From: Bacteroidota bacterium
GTDB taxonomy: Bacteria > Bacteroidota > Bacteroidia > UBA7662
Length of the DNA stretch: 15,293 nucleotides
Assembly: GCA_016868485.1 (NCBI GenBank)
Contig: VGGT01000016.1
Coordinates: 1 to 15,293 of the forward strand
Reading direction: 5' to 3'
Under the pieces are notes generated by a model, which was given only the letters and a program-made list of their open reading frames with translations, searched no databases and was not told the DNA's origin. This document shows, piece by piece, positions 5,703-14,890 of this stretch. Position 1 is the stretch's first letter, and every line of letters starts with the position of its first letter. The translations under genes were made by a program, and so were the position numbers.

Positions 5703-6227
5703 ATGACACGGGAAGAAAAAAAGCAAACCATCGACGAACTAGCGGGTAAACTCGCCAACAGTTCTTATTTCTATCTGACTGATAGCTCGGCACTAACAGT
5801 TGAGACAATCAATAAATTCCGCCGTCTTTGTTTTCAGCGAAAAGTTGAATTCAGAGTCGTTAAAAACACCTTGCTCAAAAAAGCAATGGAGCAAGTAGAT
5901 GGCCATGCATATGTGGACCTTTATCCATCATTGGAAGGTCCGACTTCTGTATTGTTTGCTGATGCGGGCAACATCCCTGCGAAGCTCCTTCAAGAATTTA
6001 GGAAAACCAGTAAAAAGCCAGTTCTTAAGGCCGCCTTTATTGATTCTGCGGTTTACGTAGGCGACGATCAAATTGACGCACTGACAAATGTAAAATCCAA
6101 GCAGGTTCTTATTGGAGAGCTTGTAGGATTGTTGCAGTCACCTGCCCGAAATGTCATTTCTGCCCTTCAGTCGTCGGGTGGAAAATTGGCTGGCATCGTG
6201 AAAACCCTTCAAGAGAGAAATTCATAA
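5703..6227 (+). CDS. rplJ: Large ribosomal subunit protein uL10
   Basis: This 174-residue protein is the base of the ribosomal stalk, holding the bL12 dimers through its C-terminal helix. The start MTREEKKQTIDELAGKL, the rRNA-binding VVKNTLLKKA (KNTLL at 54-58) and the alanine- and leucine-rich end are as expected. A longer open frame begins at 5670 inside rplA, but the ATG at 5703 gives the standard N-terminus. Only 4 bases separate it from the rplA stop, so translation is probably coupled. In E. coli a long leader between rplA and rplJ binds L10-L12 for autoregulation; no such leader exists here, so any L10 site must lie within rplA or elsewhere. Confidence 0.97.
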   Translation: MTREEKKQTIDELAGKLANSSYFYLTDSSALTVETINKFRRLCFQRKVEFRVVKNTLLKKAMEQVDGHAYVDLYPSLEGPTSVLFADAGNIPAKLLQEFRKTSKKPVLKAAFIDSAVYVGDDQIDALTNVKSKQVLIGELVGLLQSPARNVISALQSSGGKLAGIVKTLQERNS

Positions 6228-6241
6228 AACAACTTACAACC

Positions 6242-6252
6242 CTTTAAACCCT
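6242..6252 (+). repeat. Leader motif CTTTAAACCCT, copy before rplL
   Basis: An exact 11-base match to the motif before tuf, ending 8 bases before the rplL ATG in a 33-base leader without a Shine-Dalgarno sequence. Both genes encode proteins made in excess over most ribosomal components. The function is unknown. Confidence 0.5.
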
Positions 6253-6260
6253 ATTATCCC

Positions 6261-6653
6261 ATGGCAGATTTGAAAGCATTTGCAGAGCAGTTGGTAAATC
6301 TCACTGTTAAAGAGGTCAATGAATTGGCCCAAATCCTGAAAGATGAGTATGGCATTGAGCCTGCTGCGGCTGCAGTAGCTGTTGCCGCTGGTCCTGTTGC
6401 TGGTGGTGGTGGCTCCGATGCTGCTGATTCAGGTGCTGCACAAACCGAGTTCGACGTGATCTTGAAGAGTGCAGGTGGTCAGAAACTCAATGTCGTAAAA
6501 TTGGTTAAAGACCTAACCGGTTTGGGACTGAAAGAAGCCAAAGATTTGGTTGATGCAGCCCCAAAAACGCTGAAAGAGAAGTGCCCGAAAGATGAGGCAG
6601 AAGCCCTCAAAGCTAAGCTCGAAGAGGTTGGCGCTGAGGTAGAGATCAAGTGA
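6261..6653 (+). CDS. rplL: Large ribosomal subunit protein bL12 (L7/L12)
   Basis: This 130-residue acidic protein forms the multicopy stalk that recruits translation GTPases. The N-terminal dimerisation domain (about 1-33: MADLKAFAEQLVNLTVKEVNELAQIL) is followed by a long Ala/Gly-rich hinge (about 36-62, with VAGGGGSDAADSGAA). The C-terminal domain carries the factor-binding surface (GGQKLNVVKLVKDLTGLGLKEAKDLVDAAP). The glycine-rich hinge is a little longer than in E. coli, matching the 130-residue length against 121 there. It starts with ATG, 33 bases after rplJ. A very strong hairpin follows its stop codon, as expected if stalk protein must be made in excess of RNA polymerase. Confidence 0.98.
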   Translation: MADLKAFAEQLVNLTVKEVNELAQILKDEYGIEPAAAAVAVAAGPVAGGGGSDAADSGAAQTEFDVILKSAGGQKLNVVKLVKDLTGLGLKEAKDLVDAAPKTLKEKCPKDEAEALKAKLEEVGAEVEIK

Positions 6654-6672
6654 TCCGCCTTCATTTTCTTTG

Positions 6673-6718
6673 TAGCTGCAACCTAATTGCCTAAAACAAG
6701 GTAATTAGGTTGCAGCTA
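6673..6718 (+). promoter_or_regulatory. Long perfect hairpin between rplL and rpoB
   Basis: TAGCTGCAACCTAATT (6673-6688) is a perfect 16-base inverted repeat of 6703-6718. A G-T pair and two C-G pairs extend the stem to 19 bp around the 8-base loop TAAAACAA (6692-6699). It starts 20 bases after the rplL stop and ends 41 bases before the rpoB start. No T run follows. In E. coli the same gap holds an attenuator and an RNase III site, so attenuation or mRNA processing is a likely role, inferred by analogy. Confidence 0.8.
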
Positions 6719-6758
6719 TCGGCATTTCAAGTTCAGAGGTTTAACCAAAGTAAAGACA

Positions 6759-9700
6759 TTGGCACAACATATCACACACGAGGGACGGATTAGCTTCTCT
6801 TCCGTAGCCCACCCCCATGAGTACCCCGATTTCTTGGATGTTCAAATTAAGTCGTTTCGCGACTTTTTCCAGTTGGAAACCTTGGCCGAAAATCGCTCCA
6901 ATGAGGGGCTTTTCAAGGTTTTTGCTGAAAATTTTCCCATTTCGGACACCCGTAACAATTTTGTACTTGAGTTCTTGGATTATTTCGTAGATCCCCCAAG
7001 ATATTCTATTGAGGAATGTATTGAGCGGGGTTTAACCTATGCCGTGCCGTTGAAAGCGAAACTCAAGTTATCGTGCAACGACCAAGACCACGAAGATTTC
7101 GAGACCATTGTTCAGGATGTTTATTTGGGAACAATACCCTATATGACCCCCAAGGGTACCTTTGTAATCAATGGTGCCGAGCGGGTCATTGTTTCACAGC
7201 TTCACCGCTCACCGGGCGTATTCTTCGGACAGACCATCCATTCCAATGGCTCTAAGTTGTATTCTGCGCGCATCATCCCGTTTAAAGGGTCGTGGATTGA
7301 GTTTGCGACAGATGTCAATAATGTCATGTATGCCTATATAGACCGAAAGAAGAAGTTTCCTGTAACTACATTGTTGCGGGCCATAGGCTTCGACTCGGAC
7401 AAAGACATCCTGAACATCTTCGGATTGGCGGATGAGATTAAAGTGTCAAAGGCAGGATTGAAGCGCGTGGTTGGCCGTCGCTTGGCCGCGCGGGTACTGA
7501 AGTCTTGGGTCGAAGAGTTTGGGGATGAGGATACCGGTGAGCACATGGTCATTCCACGCCATGATGTTTTGTTTGAGCGGGATATAGAGCTCGAGGAACA
7601 TATGATCGATGAAATAGTGGATGCAGGTGTAAAGTCGATCATCCTTCACCGTGAAGAAATCCTGCAAGGAGACTATTCCATTGTATACAATACCCTACAG
7701 AAAGATACTTCCAATACGGAAAAGGAGGCTTTGGAGCACATTTACCGTCAACTGAGAAATGCCGAACCGCCAGATGATGAATCTGCGCGGCAGGTCATTG
7801 AGAAGTTGTTTTTCAGCGACAAGCGATATGACCTGGGTGAAGTAGGTCGTTTTAGAATCAATCGGAAATTGGGTATGGAAACAGGCATGAACGTGCGTGT
7901 CCTTACCAAGGAAGATATCATTGCGATTGTTAAGTATTTGATCCAACTTTCCAATTCGAAAGCGGATGTCGATGACATCGATCACCTCAGCAATCGCCGT
8001 GTTCGTACGGTTGGAGAGCAGCTCTATTCTCAATTTGGTCTTGGCTTGTCGCGCATGTCACGAACCATTCGTGAACGCATGAATATCCGCGACAACGAGG
8101 TTTTCACCCCTACGGATTTGATCAATGCACGCACATTGAGTTCAGTGATCAACTCGTTTTTCGGGACCAATCAGCTGAGCCAGTTTATGGATCAAACGAA
8201 CCCACTGGCTGAGATCACCCACAAGCGACGCTTGTCGGCCCTTGGACCAGGCGGCTTGTCGCGTGAGCGTGCTGGCTTTGAGGTGCGTGACGTTCACTAC
8301 ACGCATTATGGCCGACTCTGTACCATCGAAACGCCCGAAGGACCGAACATTGGTTTGATTTCTTCGCTGTGCGTACATGCGAAAATCAACAATATGGGAT
8401 TCATCGAAACTCCTTATCGCAAGGTAGATTCGGGCGTGGTCAATCGCGACCATGTCATTTATCTCAGCGCGGAAGACGAGGATGAAGGTGTCATTGCTCA
8501 GGCCAACGCTCCATTAGCGAATGACGGAGCGTTTAGTCATGATCTCGTTAAATGTCGCCTCCAAGGGGATTTTCCAATTGTTGAACCGGGTGCTGTTCAG
8601 TACATGGATGTGGCACCCAATCAGATTGTGGGTATCGCGGCTTCGTTGATTCCTTTCTTGGAGCATGACGATGCCAACCGTGCCCTGATGGGATCGAACA
8701 TGCAGCGCCAAGCGGTTCCATTGCTCCGTCCGCAAGCGCCGATTGTGGGTACGGGTTTGGAAGGTAAAGTGGCGCGCGATTCTCGCTCAATGCTCACCGC
8801 CGAGGCGGATGGGGTTGTAGAATATGTGGATGCCAAAAAAATCATCATACGATACAACCGAACAGAGGATCAGCGAATCACCAGTTTTTCGGGTGATTCC
8901 AAAACCTACAACCTAACGAAATTCAGGAAAACCAATCAGTATACCTGCATCAACCACAAACCGGTCGTCGTAACCGGCCAAGAAGTCAAAAAGGGTCAGG
9001 TTTTGGTGGATGGTTATGCCACGGAGAAGGGTGAATTGGCATTGGGTAGAAACTTGAAAGTGGCTTTTATGCCTTGGCAAGGTTACAATTTTGAGGATGC
9101 CATCGTAATCTCCGAACGTGTGGTTCGGGAGGATTGGTTTACCTCTGTACATATCGAGGAGTTTGAGCTGCAGGTACGGGATACCAAAAGGGGAGAAGAG
9201 GAGTTGACTTCGGATATTCCCAATGTGAGTGAAGATGCCACACGTCACCTCGACGAAAATGGATTGATCCGCATCGGTGCTCATGTTAAAGAGGGTGATA
9301 TCTTGATCGGTAAGATCACTCCTAAAGGGGAAAGTGACCCCTCTCCCGAGGAAAAACTACTTCGTGCCATATTTGGCGATAAGGCTGGAGATGTAAAAGA
9401 CGCTTCTCTTCGTGTACCGCCGAGCATGACAGGGGTTGTGATCGACAAGAAGTTGTTCTCCCGAGTGAAGCGTGATAAGCATTCGCGGGGCGAGGATAAA
9501 GGTGCCAATGAGCGGATTGATGCCAATCTAGCCCGTGAATCGGGCAAGCTCAGGGAGTTGTTGATTGATAAACTCATGGTGCTCACCGAGGGCAAGGTGT
9601 CGCAGGGGGTTGCCAATCAGTATGGTGAAGAGGTGCTGTCTAAAGGCACAAAATTCACCCGAAAAGCATTGTCTGAAATGGACTTTAGCCAAGTAAATCC

Positions 9701-10568
9701 CGATGGATGGTTGGTCGATAAGTCAAAGAATGAGCTCATCAAAACGCTTCTCAAGAACCACCAAATTCGATTATCTGAATTACAAGGTGAAGCACGACGG
9801 GATAAGTTCGCCATTCAGGTAGGTGATGAATTGCCTTCGGGCATACTTCAGCTGGCCAAAGTTTATCTTGCCCAAAAACGTAAGTTGCGTGTGGGGGATA
9901 AAATGGCGGGTCGACACGGTAACAAAGGTATTGTAGCCCGTATTGTTCGCGATGAGGATATGCCCTTCCTGGAAGATGGCAGTCCGGTAGACATTGTTTT
10001 GAACCCTCTTGGGGTACCTTCTCGTATGAATCTGGGTCAGATTTATGAGTCGGTATTGGCTTGGGCAGGAAAAGAATTGGGTGTAAAATTTGCTACACCT
10101 ATTTTTGATGGTGCGAGTTATGAAGAGGTGCGCGATTTCACCTTGCAGGCCGGAATCCCGGAGCTCGGCAGCACACGCTTGCGCGACGGTCAAACGGGTC
10201 GCTATTTCGATCAGCCAACGACAGTAGGAGTTATTTACATGCTGAAATTGGGCCATATGGTCGACGATAAGATGCACGCCCGTTCTATTGGTCCTTATTC
10301 GCTCATTACCCAGCAGCCGCTGGGCGGTAAGGCGCAATTTGGTGGTCAGCGTTTTGGTGAAATGGAAGTTTGGGCGTTGGAGGCCTTTGGTGCAGCCAAC
10401 ATCTTGCAAGAGATCCTCACGGTGAAGTCGGATGATATTGTAGGGCGTGCTAAGGCCTACGAGTCGATTGTGAAGGGCGACAACCTGGCGGTACCGGGCA
10501 TCCCGGAATCATTCAACGTTTTGTTGCACGAATTGCGTGGATTGTGTCTCGAGGTTAAGTTAGACTAA
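6759..10568 (+). CDS. rpoB: DNA-directed RNA polymerase subunit beta
   Basis: This 1269-residue protein is the second-largest RNA polymerase subunit and forms one jaw of the active-site cleft. Seen in order are RISFSSVAHPHEYPDFLDVQ at the N-terminus; ERVIVSQLHRSPGVFF; the rifampicin pocket, GTNQLSQFMDQTNPLAEITHKRRLSALGPGG with His488 (His526 in E. coli); the catalytic stretch GDKMAGRHGNKG with Lys1048 and Lys1056; and KLGHMVDDKMHARSIGPYSLITQQPLGGKAQFGGQRFGEMEVWALEA near the C-terminus. The pocket residues match a rifampicin-sensitive type, with Ala in place of E. coli Ser522. Thr522 replaces the Pro common before IETPEGPNIG. The start is a TTG codon: no ATG fits and the family N-terminus begins here. 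It lies 105 bases after rplL and 13 bases before rpoC. Confidence 0.98.
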   Translation: MAQHITHEGRISFSSVAHPHEYPDFLDVQIKSFRDFFQLETLAENRSNEGLFKVFAENFPISDTRNNFVLEFLDYFVDPPRYSIEECIERGLTYAVPLKAKLKLSCNDQDHEDFETIVQDVYLGTIPYMTPKGTFVINGAERVIVSQLHRSPGVFFGQTIHSNGSKLYSARIIPFKGSWIEFATDVNNVMYAYIDRKKKFPVTTLLRAIGFDSDKDILNIFGLADEIKVSKAGLKRVVGRRLAARVLKSWVEEFGDEDTGEHMVIPRHDVLFERDIELEEHMIDEIVDAGVKSIILHREEILQGDYSIVYNTLQKDTSNTEKEALEHIYRQLRNAEPPDDESARQVIEKLFFSDKRYDLGEVGRFRINRKLGMETGMNVRVLTKEDIIAIVKYLIQLSNSKADVDDIDHLSNRRVRTVGEQLYSQFGLGLSRMSRTIRERMNIRDNEVFTPTDLINARTLSSVINSFFGTNQLSQFMDQTNPLAEITHKRRLSALGPGGLSRERAGFEVRDVHYTHYGRLCTIETPEGPNIGLISSLCVHAKINNMGFIETPYRKVDSGVVNRDHVIYLSAEDEDEGVIAQANAPLANDGAFSHDLVKCRLQGDFPIVEPGAVQYMDVAPNQIVGIAASLIPFLEHDDANRALMGSNMQRQAVPLLRPQAPIVGTGLEGKVARDSRSMLTAEADGVVEYVDAKKIIIRYNRTEDQRITSFSGDSKTYNLTKFRKTNQYTCINHKPVVVTGQEVKKGQVLVDGYATEKGELALGRNLKVAFMPWQGYNFEDAIVISERVVREDWFTSVHIEEFELQVRDTKRGEEELTSDIPNVSEDATRHLDENGLIRIGAHVKEGDILIGKITPKGESDPSPEEKLLRAIFGDKAGDVKDASLRVPPSMTGVVIDKKLFSRVKRDKHSRGEDKGANERIDANLARESGKLRELLIDKLMVLTEGKVSQGVANQYGEEVLSKGTKFTRKALSEMDFSQVNPDGWLVDKSKNELIKTLLKNHQIRLSELQGEARRDKFAIQVGDELPSGILQLAKVYLAQKRKLRVGDKMAGRHGNKGIVARIVRDEDMPFLEDGSPVDIVLNPLGVPSRMNLGQIYESVLAWAGKELGVKFATPIFDGASYEEVRDFTLQAGIPELGSTRLRDGQTGRYFDQPTTVGVIYMLKLGHMVDDKMHARSIGPYSLITQQPLGGKAQFGGQRFGEMEVWALEAFGAANILQEILTVKSDDIVGRAKAYESIVKGDNLAVPGIPESFNVLLHELRGLCLEVKLD

Positions 10569-10581
10569 TAAAAAGAATCAC

Positions 10582-13500
10582 ATGTCATTTCAGAAAGAAC
10601 CTAAGATTAAAAGCAATTTCACCCGAATCACCATCAGCCTCGCTTCGCCTGAGACGATTTTGAATCGCTCTAAGGGGGAGGTTACAAAGCCAGAAACCAT
10701 CAATTACAGGAGTTATAAGCCTGAGATGGGTGGATTGTTTTGTGAGCGCATTTTCGGTCCGGTTAAGGATTTCGAATGTCACTGTGGCAAATACAAGCGC
10801 ATACGCTACAAGAACATCGTGTGCGACCGTTGTGGTGTTGAGGTAACGGAGAAAAAGGTGCGTCGTGAAAACATGGGCCACATTAAACTCGTGGTTCCTG
10901 TCGCGCACATTTGGTATTTCAAGTCGTTGCCGAATAAAATCGGATATCTCTTGGGTTTGGCGGGTAAAAAACTGGATTCGATCATTTATTATGAGCGGTA
11001 TGTGGTGATCCAGTCGGGTATCAAAGAAGCGGATGGTGTTCGCACTATGGATCTGCTGACCGAAGATGAATACTTGGCGATCTTGGATACCCTGCCGCGC
11101 GAAAATCAGTATTTGGACGAGAAGGATCCCAATAAATTTATTGCGAAGATGGGTGCTGAGGCCTTGCAAGATTTGTTAAGCCGCATCAATTTAGATGAGT
11201 TGTCTTTTCAATTGCGCAATCAGGCAGCTACCGAAACCTCTCAGCAGAGAAAGAGTGAAGCCTTAAAGCGGTTGAAAATTGTTGAGGCCTTCCGTGGCTC
11301 GAATCGGGAAGGTTTGGAAAATCGTCCGGAATGGATGATTGTACGCATGGTGCCCGTAATTCCACCCGAATTGCGTCCACTCGTGCCCTTGGAGGGTGGT
11401 CGTTTCGCCACTTCCGACCTCAATGATCTGTACCGTCGCGTCATTATTCGCAACAACCGCTTGAAGCGATTAATAGAAATCAAGGCTCCGGACGTGATTT
11501 TGAGAAATGAAAAGCGGATGCTTCAGGAATCTGTCGATTCGCTTTTTGATAACAGTAGAAAGGTTAATGCCGTTAAGGCCGATGGAAACCGTGCGTTGAA
11601 GTCGCTTAGTGATATGCTGAAGGGCAAGCAAGGGCGATTCCGTCAAAACCTCTTGGGAAAACGTGTGGATTATTCGGGTCGTTCGGTGATTGTCGTTGGC
11701 CCTAATCTCAAATTGCATGAATGCGGTCTTCCCAAAGATATGGCTGCTGAATTGTTTAAGCCCTTTATCATCCGCAAGATGATTGAGCGCGGAATTGTGA
11801 AAACGGTTAAATCGGCCCGCAAAATTGTGGACCGTAAGGAAGCGGTGGTCTGGGACATTTTGGAGAATGTTATGAAGGGTCACCCGGTTCTTTTGAACCG
11901 TGCGCCAACCTTGCACCGTTTGGGTATTCAGGCATTTCAACCCAAAATGGTGGAGGGGAAAGCCATTCAATTGCATCCATTGGTGTGTACGGCGTTCAAC
12001 GCCGACTTTGATGGTGACCAAATGGCTGTGCACGTGCCGTTGGGTAATGCTGCGGTTCTGGAAGCTCAAATTTTGATGTTGTCGTCGCACAACATCCTGA
12101 ATCCAGCCAATGGCTCGCCAATTACCGTTCCATCTCAGGACATGGTTTTGGGCCTATACTACCTTACAAAAGGACGGAAGAGCACAAAAGAACACAAGGT
12201 TCATGGAGAGGGATTGGTGTTTTACTCAGCCGAAGAGGCGCTCATCGCTTATAATGAGGGTAGAGCCGATCTGCATGCTTGGGTGAAGGTTCGTGTACCG
12301 GTGCGCAATGCACAAGATGGAACATTACAAACCCAATTGGTGGAAACTACGGTGGGTCGAATCATGTTTTCAGAAGCAGCACCGAAGGAAATCGGGTTTG
12401 TTAATGAGCTGCTCACCAAGAAAAGCCTGCGTGATTTGATCGGACGGATTGTTCGATACACCGACATTCCGTCAACTGCTCGGTTCCTCGACGAAATCAA
12501 GGCAATCGGGTTCAAAATGGCATTTCAGGGCGGGTTGTCGTTTAATCTGAACGACGTCATGATCCCTGAGAACAAGACCCGTTTGCTGGATGAGGCGGCC
12601 AAGGAAGTGACAGAGGTGACCCAAAGCTACAACATGGGTTTCATCACGAACAATGAACGTTATAACCAGGTCATTGACATCTGGACCCGCATCAACAGCC
12701 GAATTACAGATACCTTAATGAAGGAGATTTCTTCCGACAAACAAGGGTTTAATTCGGTTTACATGATGTTGGACAGCGGGGCTCGTGGTTCGAAAGAGCA
12801 GATTCGTCAGCTTGGCGGTATGCGTGGTCTTATGGCCAAGCCCCAAAAGAGTGGTGGAGCGGGGGAGATTATCGAAAATCCAATTCTTTCCAACTTTAAG
12901 GAGGGCCTATCTGTATTGGAATACTTCATCTCTACCCACGGAGCGCGAAAAGGTCTTGCGGATACGGCCTTGAAAACGGCCGATGCTGGATATCTGACCC
13001 GACGCCTGCATGATGTCGCCCAGGATGTGGTGATATCTGAGGTTGATTGTGGAACCCTAAGGGGATTGGAAATTTCCGCACTAAAGGACAATGAAGAAGT
13101 TGTTGAATCACTGCTTGAGCGAATCGTAGGTCGTGTTGTTTTGAACGATTTGTATCACCCCATCACCAAAGAACTCATAGTTCCGGCGGGCGTGGAAATA
13201 ACAGAGGATATCGCAGCAGTGATTGATGCATCGCCGATAGATACGGTTGAAATCAGGTCAGTGCTCACTTGTGCCGCAAAAACGGGTGTATGTGTAAAGT
13301 GTTATGGTCGAAATTTGGCCACCAACCGTCTGGTCCAAATGGGCGAGTCGGTGGGCGTCATTGCCGCCCAGTCCATTGGCGAGCCCGGTACACAGCTTAC
13401 CCTGCGTACCTTCCACGTGGGTGGTGTAGCCGGTAACATCGCCTCAGAGTCGCAGTTGGTGGCGAAGTTTGATGGTCGATTAGAATTTGATGAGGTTCGT

Positions 13501-14880
13501 CAGGTGACCCACAAAGGAGAGAACGGTCCACGGCAAATTGTTGTTTCCCGTTCGGGTGAAATGCGGATTGTTGATCCGCAAAGTGGACAGCCACTCATGA
13601 CCAATGTTCTGCCTTATGGGGCTGAGTTGTTTGTGAAGGCGGGTGATTTGATCAAAAAGGGTGATAAGATTTGTGTCTGGGATCCATACAATGCTGTAAT
13701 CATATCGGAATTCACCGGTATAGCTGATTTTGAGAATGTTATTGAGGGGATCACCTTCCGTGAAGAGTCCGACGAACAGACCGGTCACAAAGAGAAGGTG
13801 ATCATCGAAACCAAAGACAAATCGAAAAACCCGGCTATTCGGATGCTCACCAAATCGGGCGACAACCAAAGGACCTACAATCTTCCCGTTGGCGCACACA
13901 TCGTAGTGAATGCGAATGAGGCGATTGTGCCTGGCGTTATTTTGGCCAAAATTCCAAGATCTACCACAAAAACACGCGACATTACCGGAGGTCTTCCACG
14001 GGTAACCGAACTTTTTGAGGCCAGGAATCCATCGAACCCTGCTGTGGTTTCGGAAATTGATGGGATCACCACCTTTGGCGGTGTCAAGCGCGGCAATCGT
14101 GAAATTCAGGTGGAATCGCGCGATGGGCAGCTGAAGAAATACCTCGTTCCTCTAAGCAAGCACATCTTAGTACAAGACGGTGACTTTGTGAAGGCGGGAG
14201 ACCCTCTTTCTGATGGTGCCATTACGCCTTCGAACATCCTTTCCATTAAGGGTCCAGGTGCAGTTCAGGAATACTTGGTAAACAACATTCAGGAAGTGTA
14301 CCGTCTACAGGGTGTGAAGATCAACGACAAGCATTTTGAGGTAATTGTTCGCCAGATGATGCAAAAGGTTGTGATTGTGGATCCGGGCAATACAACATTC
14401 CTGGAGCAGGAAGTGGTCGACAAGATCGATTTTATGGAGGTGAATGATGAAATCTACGATAAGTATATCGTGATGGATGCGGGCGACTCTGCACAATTCC
14501 GCGTAGGTCAGCTTGCGCCGCTGGCACGTTTACGGGATGAGAATTCCTCGTTGAAGCGTCGTGATCTACGTTTGATGGAATTCAGCAAGGCCCTACCTGC
14601 TACCTCGCATCCAATGCTTCAGGGGATCACCCGTGCTTCATTGGGTACCCGTAGTTTTGTTTCGGCAGCATCGTTCCAAGAAACGACTAAAGTGCTGAAT
14701 GAAGCGGCAATTGCGGGTAAGGTTGATAACCTTGCAGGATTGAAGGAAAACGTTATTGTAGGTCACCTCATTCCTGCAGGTACTGGTCTTCGTTCCTATG
14801 AGAAAATTGTGGTGAGCACGGTGGAAGAACATGAAAAACTCATGGCCTCCAAAGCGCTATTAATGGCTGAAGAAGAATAA
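10582..14880 (+). CDS. rpoC: DNA-directed RNA polymerase subunit beta'
   Basis: This 1432-residue protein is the largest RNA polymerase subunit and carries the catalytic magnesium site. The N-terminal zinc ribbon has Cys66, Cys68, Cys81 and Cys84. The absolutely conserved NADFDGD lies at residues 473-479, with Asp475, Asp477 and Asp479 binding Mg2+. The second zinc site has Cys823, Cys897, Cys904 and Cys907. The trigger loop QSIGEPGTQLTLRTFH starts at 930, with His945 matching E. coli His936. The C-terminal EAAIAGKVDNLAGLKENVIVGHLIPAGTG is the usual omega-binding end. The length suits the phylum and I see no frameshift. It follows rpoB by 13 bases in the same operon. The leader AATAAAAAGAATCAC has no clear ribosome binding site. 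Confidence 0.99.
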   Translation: MSFQKEPKIKSNFTRITISLASPETILNRSKGEVTKPETINYRSYKPEMGGLFCERIFGPVKDFECHCGKYKRIRYKNIVCDRCGVEVTEKKVRRENMGHIKLVVPVAHIWYFKSLPNKIGYLLGLAGKKLDSIIYYERYVVIQSGIKEADGVRTMDLLTEDEYLAILDTLPRENQYLDEKDPNKFIAKMGAEALQDLLSRINLDELSFQLRNQAATETSQQRKSEALKRLKIVEAFRGSNREGLENRPEWMIVRMVPVIPPELRPLVPLEGGRFATSDLNDLYRRVIIRNNRLKRLIEIKAPDVILRNEKRMLQESVDSLFDNSRKVNAVKADGNRALKSLSDMLKGKQGRFRQNLLGKRVDYSGRSVIVVGPNLKLHECGLPKDMAAELFKPFIIRKMIERGIVKTVKSARKIVDRKEAVVWDILENVMKGHPVLLNRAPTLHRLGIQAFQPKMVEGKAIQLHPLVCTAFNADFDGDQMAVHVPLGNAAVLEAQILMLSSHNILNPANGSPITVPSQDMVLGLYYLTKGRKSTKEHKVHGEGLVFYSAEEALIAYNEGRADLHAWVKVRVPVRNAQDGTLQTQLVETTVGRIMFSEAAPKEIGFVNELLTKKSLRDLIGRIVRYTDIPSTARFLDEIKAIGFKMAFQGGLSFNLNDVMIPENKTRLLDEAAKEVTEVTQSYNMGFITNNERYNQVIDIWTRINSRITDTLMKEISSDKQGFNSVYMMLDSGARGSKEQIRQLGGMRGLMAKPQKSGGAGEIIENPILSNFKEGLSVLEYFISTHGARKGLADTALKTADAGYLTRRLHDVAQDVVISEVDCGTLRGLEISALKDNEEVVESLLERIVGRVVLNDLYHPITKELIVPAGVEITEDIAAVIDASPIDTVEIRSVLTCAAKTGVCVKCYGRNLATNRLVQMGESVGVIAAQSIGEPGTQLTLRTFHVGGVAGNIASESQLVAKFDGRLEFDEVRQVTHKGENGPRQIVVSRSGEMRIVDPQSGQPLMTNVLPYGAELFVKAGDLIKKGDKICVWDPYNAVIISEFTGIADFENVIEGITFREESDEQTGHKEKVIIETKDKSKNPAIRMLTKSGDNQRTYNLPVGAHIVVNANEAIVPGVILAKIPRSTTKTRDITGGLPRVTELFEARNPSNPAVVSEIDGITTFGGVKRGNREIQVESRDGQLKKYLVPLSKHILVQDGDFVKAGDPLSDGAITPSNILSIKGPGAVQEYLVNNIQEVYRLQGVKINDKHFEVIVRQMMQKVVIVDPGNTTFLEQEVVDKIDFMEVNDEIYDKYIVMDAGDSAQFRVGQLAPLARLRDENSSLKRRDLRLMEFSKALPATSHPMLQGITRASLGTRSFVSAASFQETTKVLNEAAIAGKVDNLAGLKENVIVGHLIPAGTGLRSYEKIVVSTVEEHEKLMASKALLMAEEE

Positions 14881-14890
14881 TTTATACAAC

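Noticed and set aside
5009..5758. A 249-codon minus-strand frame opposite rplA
   Set aside because: It is fully antisense to the strongly supported rplA and rplJ genes and its translation has no family features. Long antisense frames are expected from their codon use.
6664..6672. TTTTCTTTG as a promoter for rpoBC
   Set aside because: The second base of the -7 consensus differs and no -33 TTTG lies 17-23 bases upstream, so an internal promoter here is not supported.
9780..10409. A 209-codon minus-strand frame opposite rpoB, and a similar one at 11470-12090 opposite rpoC
   Set aside because: Both lie opposite highly conserved catalytic parts of RNA polymerase genes and look like shadows rather than genes.
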